In this document: positions 45,567-57,900 of the stretch, piece by piece
Layout: each line of letters opens with the position of its first letter
Numbering within the stretch: the stretch's first letter is position 1
NCBI GenBank assembly: GCA_963920635.1
Contig: OY987305.1
Location: 6,053,153-6,117,152 of the forward strand
Direction of reading: 5' to 3'
DNA: 64,000 nucleotides
Source of the DNA: Pseudeuparius sepicola
Lineage: Eukaryota > Arthropoda > Insecta > Coleoptera > Anthribidae
Notes under the pieces: model-generated
The model's database searches: none
The model's input: only the letters and a program-made list of their open reading frames with translations
What the model was told of the DNA's origin: nothing
Program-made: the position numbers and the translations under genes

Positions 45567-48416
45567 ATAAAGTAATTTTGATTCTGAAACAAAATTGAAA
45601 AAGTGATCTAACTAATACAAATTACCACAAATCATACACAATAGTATAGAGCCGTGTTTAAAAATGTTCTACGCTGTTCCGATTGACTTGATATTATTTT
45701 TTATACATATTAGACTGCCAATCAGGCAATTGCCTCAACGCCCAGCGCGTCATATGCAAATTCTTCCTTGTTGTTTTGTTTGGGATATTGGTAATTATGC
45801 ATACCACCGAACCATATTTAATGCCTCGTTTAATAGTTTTTTGTCTAAAATAACGAACATAAACGTCAAGCAAAAAACCCATGTGAAGTATGATGTGTTT
45901 CAGTAGTAAATTACTACTTTAAGATGCATAATAATTAACACCAGACACCAGTAAAGATCAGACATAATGGCTGTTGTTTTTTTTTACAGGGATTCGATGG
46001 GATTCAAAAGTTTTTATGTATGCAACATTTTGAAGATCTGATGGTGACTTTCCTCTGAATTGGAAGGGATGCTTCCTGTGTCGGAAAATAAAAAGAATGC
46101 GAAGGTCCCCTTGTAAAAAATGACGCTGAAAAGCTTTTAGATGAGACTGTTGTCACGTCCCCAGTCGTGTTTATAGTTATCACTTGCTAGTCCATTTGCC
46201 AAATTGAATTGGACAATGTAAAAAGTTGCGGTTTTCGCTCTCCGACCTTTTCGATGGACGCTTTATTTGTAGCATTTAGTTTAGTTTATGATAATTTCGA
46301 CATCAAGAAGCAGAAAACTAAAGTAGATTGGTTGCTATATATACTTAAAACTTAAAACAGAGAGAATATATAAGCATAAGTGTTAATTATTTTCTCACTG
46401 ATATTTGCCTTATTTATTTATTCTTCGAAATTCTGCATTTCATCTGTTAAAAAAAGTTATATACCCACATTCCTACTTAATACTTAACATATTAGCGTGG
46501 ACTGAAATATTTAAAAATTTCAGTCAACGATATTAGTTTTTAAAAAAGATTGAGACAATCTTCAAATAAGCATTTATTGATTCCCAGCGCCAACTAGGAT
46601 ACAAGGGTCAACTTTCGAAGTTTGGCATAAGCAAGAAACATTTTAAATCTAGATTTCTGCCGAAGTGTTGCAGAAACGATGATGTGTGGCGCCATCTGGA
46701 AGGGGAGAATAGTACTACGCTAGTCATTCACACTTATTAGTTTGGCTATTTATATATAGATGGCGCTGATGTTGACCCTCCATCTAGGAATCAATTGGCG
46801 AATTTTTCATTTGCAAAGTTGTTCTTCGTGTACACAGATGGCTCTGATCGTAGAGTATCGATTTCTAAAGAGCATTTTATCAGGAATTGGTGAGATTGTA
46901 AATAAAAGTTGCGGTGTAAGATACATAGCTCTTTATTTATTAATTTGGAATCAACAATTTTAATACATGTACAACGAATTTATTGCAAAATAAGATAAAA
47001 AAACTTCAAGTGTGAGAAGACTTGACATCTCTATGAACATACGTACAGGTTGAAGTTTGAGAGTTTGCCGAGTTTCGGAATTCTTTAAGCGAGAAATCAA
47101 AATTCTAGTGCCCTCTATTCTGAAAAGAAAAATCGATTATAAACTAAAAACGTTTTACTTCTCGCACACACAGGTCCAAGTAACGAAAGCAGCTGATCGG
47201 CTTATCTGAGATCAACTATAGAGCAAATTTTTACAATGCTTTAGAAATCACAACTTTTTTGAGTAATACTTTGTTTTGTTAAACATTTAAGTATTTTGCC
47301 ACATTAAACTAAATGCAGGGATTTGCCCATCACCGACACCATAGAATTTATGTTTGAGCTATGGAACATTCAAGAGAACATTTTCAATTTGCGAACACAT
47401 TTGTGTTGTGAGATATATAATTAAATAAGAGTGTCAGAGAAAAAGCAAAATATATGGACTCTATCTACTCTACCTTTGAAAAAGTGGAAAAAACATAAGG
47501 AACTAAAATCGAGTAAAACTGTTAAAATAGTAATAAAACCTTTGGCACAGAGTCAGAGATGTTTAATGTGGCGACCGTTTTAAGTAAACCAAATAACAGA
47601 TACTTTAATATTGTGTGATTATGATAGATTCTAATGACTGACTACTATAATTTTTTTAATATAACAATCGAACAATTTTTTAAAACGTCAACTAAACAAT
47701 AAACAATAATTACATTAGAGTTTTTCTTTTTTGTTATTTACAAAAAAGAGCAAGAAGCCGGTTTAGCTATAAAAATGCCAATTTTTTAGATAAGTTGCGC
47801 CCATTTAGGATACATAGGGTGTTATATATATACACAAATCCAATTTACACGAGCTTGTATGAAAGTGTACTTTTTATAAAACTCGGCCTTACTCGCAAAG
47901 AATCAACTTTGGACAGGGTTTTTCTATGAGTAAAATTATAAATAAAGTTAAAACATACACACACTAAACTAAAGTCATATTATTATACAATGCCGCTCAA
48001 ATATCTACACCATAGCAGAAAGACCATTTTCAACAAATTAATTCTTTAATTTATCACACCTTTTTTTAAAGGACTCACCCTGGGTGGTGTAGCGCTAGCA
48101 CTGTTTATGTATAGAAGATAGTACTTTGCAATCGTAATAAATAATGAAGGATCGAAGTGAAAAAAAAATGTTAACGAAACGTAACTAAAATAAAAATATA
48201 CAGAAACGAGTAAGGCTTCTGTAGACATTCACAGATATGGTATGACTTATCTTACTTACGTGTAATTAAGGCTAACCTATAAATTAGCTAATCGAATATG
48301 ACACGCCACACTCAAAGAATCCACAAGCACTCTCTCAGTCGTGTCCATGCTTAAATTTGCCCGTAAATTTGATTACATATATAAAATTATTTTCATTGAG
48401 TCTGAGGAAGAATTCA
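45567..48416. other. No gene recognised; downstream of CK1 gamma
   Basis: AT-rich. A palindrome (GACTGAAAT … ATTTCAGTC) lies near 46499-46525. If the CK1 gamma message uses a distal polyadenylation site, part of this could be its 3' untranslated region; nothing in the sequence proves that. Confidence 0.35.
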
Positions 48417-48422
48417 TTTATT
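48417..48422 (-). promoter_or_regulatory. Candidate polyadenylation signal of CK1 gamma
   Basis: AATAAA on the minus strand about 480 bases past the stop at 48904. Other candidates exist further on, so this is only the nearest one. Confidence 0.3.
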
Positions 48423-48903
48423 TCAAGCACGCGCGCAATTAATTTTTTGCAAAAACGAATCCCATTCACATTGCACATAAAGTTACGATCAATATCTGAT
48501 TTAAGTCCAAAACTAAACGATAATAATCACAAGGAAAACTCTTATATGAGAATGTTCCGTTAACCACAATACCCCGAGAATGTTCCCCAAAGCTACTTTT
48601 TTCGTACATCCTAACATATCCGACAGGCCGAATGGCATTCCTCTCAAGTGCGGCGCCCCATACATAGTTTTTTGGTAATTATTTACAATACCGGAAGCAG
48701 CTCCGATACTCGTGTCGCGCCAGAGTGTCGAAGTTGTTTCCAAGCTCAACAATTACCGTTTTTGTTTTTTTTTTTAATATTTTGAAACAACAACGTCGAC
48801 ATTGGTCTCGCTCGTCCTATCGCAGCGTGGCGGGCGTACCGCTGCGGCCGCACGTTGCGGCCGGAAGCAGCGTTAGCCGCTGGTCCGTCTCGCTGTACTG
48901 TAG

Positions 48904-48955
48904 TCATTTCGTACGGACTCCTTTCTTCTTCTTACGTTTGAAAAAGCAACAGCAT
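48904..48955 (-). CDS. gish: Terminal CK1 gamma exon: Cys-Cys-Cys basic tail
   Basis: The exon follows acceptor CCCGTAG and completes the Lys codon split after 50466. It encodes [17 protein letters not shown] and a TGA stop. In known CK1 gamma proteins this Cys cluster followed by basic residues anchors the kinase to membrane by palmitoylation. If the upstream donor were ignored, the reading frame would stop at once (AAG TGA) and lose the tail, so correct annotation depends on this 52-base exon. Confidence 0.9.
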
Positions 48956-51900
48956 CTACGGGTAGATTGCCCCGATCAGAACCTCCTCAAAACGCAGTTT
49001 ACATTATAATAAAACGTGTTGTAACTTCTTAGGAATCCATAACACAACCTTGCTTACTTATAGGTTAACCATAAATTTAACATAATATTAGCCATAAGCT
49101 TGCAAGCCTTTTCATAAAGATGAAACCAACAATTCAATGTTTTGTATCTACTTACTCGTAAGTTAACCATAAAATTACCCGGAAATTATCCATAAATTTA
49201 ACTGAGATGTGTTGGGGCACAGACCTATATTGAAGCTATATAGGTCTTTGGTTGCGATTTGTTGGCAATACCTTATTAACTATAAACTTGCTTGCAAGCC
49301 TTTTCATAAACATGAAAACAAAAATTCAGCTTTGTCTCCACTTATAGGTCAGATAAAAGTACTCTCAAATTATCCCTAAGTATCCATAAATTTAACTGAA
49401 ATGTGTTGTGGTTTCTTGGAAATACGTAATATTAACCATAATGTTTCTATACAAATAAAACAAAAATTGAAAGCCTTATATTCACCTTACTCGCGAGTTC
49501 CATAAATTGGACACTTGTGTTATCAGATTCTTGGCAATGTGTAGAACAAAGCTATTTACTCATAGATTTAAACAAAAAATTAAAAGGGTCTCAATTTACC
49601 TGTAGGTTAACTATAAATGTACTAATAAATTAACCGTAAATTAAAACTCATTGCAGTTTCTGAACAATATTATATGTAACACAAAACTGTCTACTTTAAT
49701 ATTCCTCTTGATTTTAGGTTAACCATAAATTCACTCACATACACATATAATATACTCATCAATTAACCATAAACAAGGTAAAGGTTCTTAAATTTCGTTA
49801 AACTGCATATTTGAAACAAATTATGGTTAATTTGTCGACACTATTTTTCAGCGGGGTTGTATTCTGAAGTTCCAAATTTACGATAATAGTTTAAAAGTAA
49901 AATACTAATACGAACCTGTATCTTAAAAAGCAAACATCTTCTAAACAGCAGAAATCAAATAATGCGAACATATAACAATGCAACTAATAACACAACAAAC
50001 GCAAAATAACTTGGAACAACTTGAATAGGTGCATCTAAAAAGAAATATAAAAGGGAAGAGTTACAATGTGACCAGGATAAATGGAAATGACCAACGATTT
50101 CTAACCATATCATATGAAGACATCAGAAGGTTAGTTAGCATAATACGTTAACCAAAAGAGGTCTTCATTTGATAACAGTAATGAAACATTAAAAAAATTA
50201 ATAAAACAATTTTTCACTTACAACAAAACTGCTTACGAGATAACACAGGGAAAAGCTTCAAGGATTAACTGGATATCATGAGCAGGTATGGGAATCAGGC
50301 AACTATAAAGGGAAAATGGTGTTGTTATTGTTACTCTTTATATCTTTTTTATAAAACACCTCTGAAAAAACGTTATCAAATATGTCCGTTCAACTATTTC
50401 AGCGCTTTATACCTATTCAAAACAAAACTGCCATGCCATAAAAAAAAACAAGCAAAACTACTCACTTGGTCTCATCGAGCAATTCAATCTCCTGAGGTTG
50501 CGTGATGGGAGTGTTGCTGTGTCCGGCGGTCGGATCGTCAGCGTTTAATTCTCCATTGGTGGAACTGACCACCTGAACAGACCCGTGGCGGTCTGCCGGA
50601 GTTAAATTGCCTAAGGTGCTCTGCTTGGAAGCCTCCGGCCATGCCATGTTCGTTTTGTTCGCCTGGGAGGAAAAAGAGAAATCAGTGTTGAACAGTGTAC
50701 AGTATGCTAGTTTTAGTCTTTTGCCAGTCGTGGAATGTTCCCACATGCGGAATATTCTCATGTGACGATGTTCTTACAGCTGGACATTCTCGTGCGAGAA
50801 TGTTCTCACAGCGGAACATTCACATGTGAGAATGTTCCCTCGTGTGAGAATGTTCCCATACTAAAGGCTAAAACTAACATCATATAATTTTTGAAGAGAC
50901 AAACAACACCGTCTTGGGAAAAACAGTGTTGCCTAACTTTTGAGGAAAGAAGAACCTACACAGATGTTATAAAAAGGGGGTACACATTCTAGATGCTTAC
51001 TAGCCTCAAAATTAATAGAAAACTACACTGGAACACATACAAATGCAGAAAACAAAGGAAAATAATTGACAGCCATTTTGAGTTCTTCACCATCTTCAAA
51101 TTGACTGCCACGATATAGTGTGTTTTCTAAGAAATAAGTAAGGAATATTGCCTACATTTTTTCACGAGTTTAAAGTAGAGTATAAACTATAAACACATCA
51201 TAACACGAAAAGGTACCTCTCTCAGACTAGAAATCATAAGCAAAGCTTCTTCCTCAGACCAAACATCCTGATAGTAAAAAAATCATTGAAAAAAACAGTT
51301 AATATAAAGAAATGCGGTTTAAATTTGATACGAACCTTTGGCATGGCGTGGCGTTCCCTATTTGGTGAAATTACTACTTCGTGAGCAGTGGTTTGCAAGG
51401 AACCAACTGGTGTACTCTGAAAATAATCGGGATTTTAACATTTGTTATTCGTTTTTCTGAATGAGTCTAGCTTGCTATGTACACCAAATATATGAAAAAC
51501 GAATGATTTCTAGCAATTTTACTGTCCGATACCTTTGCCGATTTGGTTTTTAATACATTTGAAGGTGGAGCATTTCTCATTTGGTGCAGTACATACAAGT
51601 TTGGGGGCTAGTCAAAAAATTTCAATTAATATCTGAAAATGAAACGGAAGAAAAATATGAAACGAACTTACCATGGTTTTGCCGGACCAATCAAATTCCC
51701 CGTCGTCGACGTAACCTTTCTTCTGGAACAGATTGGTGAATAAATTCCTGAGATATTCGTAGTCCGGAGTTTCGAAGAAATCCAGTCTCCGGACATATCT
51801 GAAAATAAAATAAATCTATACAGGATGGTTTTTTAGGTCTACCACCGCGATTTTCTCGCTTATTTTGCGCCCTACAAAAAAAAGCATGAAAAACAAAAAT

Positions 51901-54900
51901 GTTGCAATTTTTTGACAGCTAAGTGGTGCTGCAAAAGAAATCGTCATCCATGGCCAACTTGTCGCGCAATATTAAAAAAACCTCAAATTGAGCTAAACTA
52001 TTAATAGCCGTGGAATGTTTATTTTAAGAGATAGAGTGAAACTTTTATATTGAAAATTGATGGCACTGAGAAGCTTTATCCATCCACGTAGTCAGATAGT
52101 TTCAGCAAATTGCACAGGGTCTTCGGTTCTCTTGAGACCATGAACATTTTTGTCGATTTAAAGTTTTTTTAGTGCACCGCGAAAAGTTGGGCATGGAGGC
52201 CCATTCCTTTTTTAAAGTCGCCTCGCTGACCAAAATTGCCATATTTTGTTTTCTTACGTATTTTCTGTGCGGCCTAAAATAAGCGAGAAAATCGCTTAAT
52301 AAGAAATAAACAAAAAAAATTTCATAGCCTGAAGAGAGCCGAAGACCCTGTGTAATTTGCTGAAACTATCTGACTACGTGGATGGATAAAGCTTCTCAGT
52401 GCCATCAATTTTCAATATAAAAGTTCTCTTCTGTCTCTTAAAATAAACATTCCACGGCTATTAATAGTTTTGCTCAATTTGAGGTTTTTTTAATATTGCG
52501 CGACAAGTTGGCCATGGATGCCGATTTCTTTTGCAGCACCACTTAGCTGTCTAAAATTGCAACATTTTTGATTCTTACGCTTTTTTTGTAGGGCGTAAAA
52601 TAAGCGAGAAAATGGCGGTGGTAGACCTAAAAAAATCATCACGTATATATAGTGTTTCCCAAAAAGTTGGAAACATATCGGAAATTTTTTATTTGTGAGA
52701 AAATTTTATTCTTGATAAAAGTTGGTGCTTGTCCTAGAATGAAAAATGACCCAAACAAAATTTGTGTAGGATAAATGTTTTAGCTGTCAATGTAATTTTT
52801 TTGAAATTTGTTTAAGAGTAAACTACCTTAATTTTTAAAGGTACGAAAACAAGTTATAAGGAAAAGTTGTTTGAAATTAATAATTATGTGCAAATATGAA
52901 ATTCTAAACAGTTCAAATTTTATTTTTTTTATTTTTGATGTTTTTTCAAAAATGAGACGAAAAACTCCCAAAAATAAAAAAATAGCTATCCATTTCGAAT
53001 ATCATATTTGTACATAATTATTAATTTCGAACAACTTTTCCTTATAACTTTTTTCATATCTTCAAAAATTAAAGGTAGTTTCAAAGTTATCGAGAATCCG
53101 ATGACTTTGGACAGTTTACTCTTTCACAACTATTGTGGGGTCATTTTTCATTCAAGGGGAAGCACCAACCAACTTTTAACAAGACTAACAATAACAAATA
53201 AAAAAGTTTCCTCATGTTTCCAACTGTGTATTCCCATTAGGCATAGTAGCCAGTTTTTTAGGTTATGCAGTTTACCGCAAGTACGTGGCCATTTCCTCGG
53301 GATGCCCCTCGCATAGAGTATCGATCAGGGTGGCCCTCTTGGTGTCGCCGATCTTCTGATAGCGCTCCTTGAGGGTGTCGGCTTTGAGGCCTTGCCACGG
53401 CAAAGAGCCCCTCAAAAAGTACATGAACATGTGGCCGAGAGCTTCGAGATCGTCACGGCGCGACTGCTCCTTGCCTAGATGCGTGTTTATCGACATGTAT
53501 CTAGCTGTTCCGGTCAAAGACTTATGCTCCCTGTACGGGATGTGTTTGTTCGTTTCCAATTCGATATACTCCTTGGCCAATCCAAAGTCTAAAAAGATAT
53601 TTGTAAGACAAAGTCGTGGAAAGTAACGTTGAACGTTAACCTATGATGTGGATGACTTTCTCTCGTTTTGTACTGCTTCGGCCGATTAGAAAATTCTCCG
53701 GTTTGACGTCCCTGTAGATTAGATGTCTAGAGTGGACGTATTCGATTCGGTGCAACTAAAAAAGGCATAAAATGTACCGTACATCTTTTTACATGTGCCG
53801 AAAGGACTTACCAATTGTATTGCAATCATAAGAACAGTCTTTAGTGAAAATTTGCGATCACACATATCGAAGAGATCCTCCAGGCTTGGGCCCAACAGTT
53901 CCATCACAAGGGCATTGTACTTCCCACAAGGACCAAAGTAGTACACATCCGGAATGCCCTCTGCAACAAAAAAAACCATAAACGTCAGAGTTGGAACCGC
54001 CGTCATTTATGTCGTTAAAAACCTTCTTCTGTAAGTTTACCGTGACTGCCCAACAGCTTGTAGAAGCGGTACTCGAGGTGCAGCTGGGGCGCCTTCGACT
54101 TCATCGGCTCCATCTTGATGGCCACATGCTCGTTGTTGTAAAGGTTCTTGCCGAGGCGGAGCTCCCCGAAATTGCCACATCCTATCTTCTTGCCCACCCG
54201 GAAATTGGGGCCCACCATCAGGACGCCGCTACCTCCGCCGCCACCTCCACCACCGGCGCTGTTCGCACCGTGACGGCCGTGGCTGTCACCTCCTCCTACA
54301 AAACACTCTTATCAAACGTGGTGTCACAAAACTGTCAAGTTTGGAGCTTTGTCAAGTGCCACGAAAATGTCCAATCATTGCTATGTTTAGGTGTAGGTGT
54401 TGTCAAATGTATGAAACATGTCAAATTTAAATGTCATTAAGAGTCAAGCAGTCATATAAGGTGTGTACTATAAGAAAAGTAATAAATTCAAAGTGTCAAG
54501 TTTGAGGGGGACGAGTGGGCGTCAAGGGCCAGAGAAGTGCCAGTTTCAAACATTGCCAAGTGCTACAAAAATTGCACGTTGTGAAAGGTCAGAGAAGTGT
54601 GCATAGTTTAGAATGCTGCAAAGCAGTGGCGGATACAGGGGAGGCGGGGGGGGGGGGGGGCGGAGTGTTATTAGGTAGTCTAAAAACGTACACTAGAAAT
54701 AACATTTCTTAATTTGGTAATACAAGGTTGGCAGCAATGTTTTGGGCGCCTACAGGGACGTATTTAGCATGTCCGGCAGAAATGTCAGAAGTTGTGACAG
54801 ATGCCTAACTTTAACCTTTGATATTCGATCTCTGTGTATGTGGCTCTAATCTAACTTCAAACACAGAAACTATAACTGTAGCCTGTTTCTATGCTTCAAA

Positions 54901-57900
54901 GAACAGAGTTTAATGTTAATTTCTATTTATTTAAATTTATGATTCGTGTGCGAGTAAAATGTAAATTCTGTTGATTGCGGCCCTGTCCTCCGTCACCTAT
55001 TAAATAATATCAATATGGCCGCCGCTTAGGGAATTCTAGGGACATGAAATATTTACCTGTCACAATCTAGTGTACAATTAAAGAACGTTTTTAGTATATT
55101 TTCCACAGTTTCTCAATAAAGCTTGTGCTGGCAATACCAGTTTCCCGATAAGCAATGCATCGGCGGAAATAAATTTTTCTTCGATTAAAAAAATTAAAAC
55201 TTGGTTACGTACCATTATGGTCCAAGACAGACTAAGTAATTTAGCCCTATTTAAATATACACCGCGCAATGTACCCATAAATGAAGAAAAGATCAGTTTG
55301 CGCGAAAGAAGAGAAAATATAATTTTATTTTGTGATAAGTACATTATTTTTTTAGATCTAAAGAATTATTGTTCCTTTTTGTGATTTTGTTTTGTTATGT
55401 TTATTATTTAAGTTTGTTTTTTATTTTGTTTGGGTAAACATTTTTTTGTTTTTTTTTTGTAGAGAAATAAATTATTTTATTTTTCACAAAAATACATATT
55501 ACCTATATTCGAAAAATTGCCTTTACCCCAGCCCTTCAGGAAAAAAATTTAACACGTCGCCCCCCCCCCCCCCGTTTAGATTTGCCTGGATACGCCTCTG
55601 CTGCAAAGCGTCAGAAATGTGTAAAGTCTTGATTTTGTTAAGTGCCAAAAAAGTATCAAGTTTGGATGTTATCGGAGTAGAGTATAAAATTTCTACCAAA
55701 TCAGAAATTGTCATGAAATGGCCAAAAACTAATTGATGTCAAAAATGAAGTCATGAAAACATATCCTCTCTGAACTTCACATAGAGTATACCTATAATTA
55801 CAATTTTCGATTCAGTCAAGTGACAGAAAAAGGCGACTTTCAAACGTTATAGTTTACAATGCTGCAGCAAAGTCTAGAGAATACAATACTCTAGACTTTG
55901 GCTGCAGTGTCAAAAAGGTGTAGTCTGGAAACTATTATGTGCCAAAAAAGCGTTAAGTTTAAATAATGTTGTTAGGCGTCAGGAAAGTGTCAAATTGCAA
56001 ATAATGTCAAATTTTTAAGTCCGAAATTAATCGTCAAAAACTAACAGTTATAAAAAATGCCAAGGGTCAGAAAAATGTTACATTTTGACTAGGGGTGCAC
56101 GGTGCACCGAATAGTGAAATGTGACATTGGCCGAATCCCAAATATTCAGCCTATCAATATTCGGCCCAGTGCCGAATATTCGGCCTAATAGTTCCTAAAA
56201 GTTCCGAATCTTGCTGTTTATTTTCGATAAATTATATAATTTATCAAAAAAATATATGAAAAATCGTATTGAATAATTAGCCGAATATTCAGTTTTTTAA
56301 AAGCATTATTCGCCCCGCCGAATATTCGGCAACGCTCAAAAAATGGCAGATTATTCTCCTCCCAGAATATTCGGTGAATTCCTAATTTTGACATTACCAA
56401 AGGTCAAAAGTTCTGACTTTTGACCTTTGAGAATGTCAGACTATAGACATATATTCTGATATGTTTATAGACTGGAACACTGCAAACTGTCAGAAAAGTG
56501 TAAAGTCTAGACCTTGGTAAATACCAAGAAGTGTCAAGTTTGCAGGTCAAAAAAGTGTCAAATTTCGAACAAGTCAGGAATTGTTCAATGACCAAAAACG
56601 AATTCGCCAAAACAGCGAAAAATAAAGAAACAAAAAATGCCTTTGTATCGTTCACGAAGTAGTGGAGGTTGACAATTTAATTTCGTCCGAAATCCATGTA
56701 TTATTGCGAGATAGGTGTCCCATTGGAACAATGGCCTATCTGAACTTCCCATAGTTCCAGAGATGTATAGAATCACCCTGACAAAGCCATTCTGCGATTC
56801 GTATTGTCGAAGCGGTGATATGGTAGGTCGATACTAGGGCAGCTTTAGGCAGAAATTTCATTCAAACGAAAAACAATGAAACATAAAATCTCGATGCTCG
56901 ATTAAATAGCACCCACGTCGGTTTATAATTTTCTTTATACGGTTCGATTCGCTGCAACCTTGGGTCGCGCTGCAGCCTATATTTCATTGCAATATTATAA
57001 TTTTTCTGTATTACCTGGTAACGCAAAGACAGCGGAAGCCTTTTTCCATAGAGAATCGCGTGCTAGCGAGGGATAAAAAATAATAAAAATATACAAGAAA
57101 AAACTATTTTAGATAGGTCTGAAATATAGTACAGCGGTATACAACTGAAAAGAAAACCACTTTTCTAAATAAAAACATTCAAACAATTTCATATTTAACA
57201 GATAAAGAAAATGACGTGATTGCTTTTAAGCACGTCGTTTGACATCATTTTTTAAGCAAAAACAACTGGCAACATCGAAATTTTCTTAAAACGAACACCT
57301 AAATAAAAAAATTACCGTATCATGCGGTGTTTGTGTGTGACACTGTACAACGCTACGGATTTTTCATCGTGGAAAATTTCAGGTCGAAATTATAAACTCC
57401 GTTTTAAAAATACAATCCCGTTTCTAAAATTACGAGTCCACCTTTCATTCATAAAAAATAAAAAAGCGCGAGCTTCTACTAATTAATTACTTTCAATATT
57501 CTCTTCTCTTCTGCTATTTTAGCCGAGGTCTACAGTGTGTTCATTTAAGTGTGCAACATAGGGGATTTTTTTTATTAATTGCACAACCAAAATACAAATA
57601 TTCCCGAAAGTTGGTGCATGTTCATTAATTATATTAGGCGCATTTAGAATGGTTGCAAGTCAAACAGCATACAGGGGAGGTCAAGAAATATAAAAATTGT
57701 ACAAGAGTAAAGTAGGTACCCTTATTTCAGAAAATTCAGCAAAATGTTATTTAAGAAAAGTTGTCTAGAATTAAGTCATGTTTGTTGCAACGATATTAAA
57801 CAAAACTTTAAATTTCGCAAAAATTCACCCTAAACAATTTCATAATCAATCAAAATTAAATCAATTTCGCATAACTTTGGTCAGACTCAAGCATACTTGT

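Larger units (their letters stand above)
54310..56580. repeat. Degenerate AAGTGTCAAGTTTG-type repeat field in CK1 gamma intron 1
   Basis: Words such as AAGTGTCAAGTTTG, GTCAGAAAAGTG and GCCAAAAAAG recur dozens of times in varied forms on both sides of the hAT insertion (54624-55600). Period is irregular. Nothing suggests coding. Confidence 0.5.

Noticed and set aside
46000..46070. CMQHFEDLM-like word after a possible splice acceptor, resembling the end of a THAP finger
   Set aside because: The frame is broken just before it and the Trp-to-Cys spacing is far too short for a THAP domain.
53008..53316. Plus-strand frame of 102 codons
   Set aside because: Lies across an inverted-repeat element and the antisense of a CK1 gamma exon.
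53991..54440. Plus-strand frame of 149 codons
   Set aside because: Antisense shadow of CK1 gamma exon 2, whose kinase motifs are unmistakable on the minus strand.
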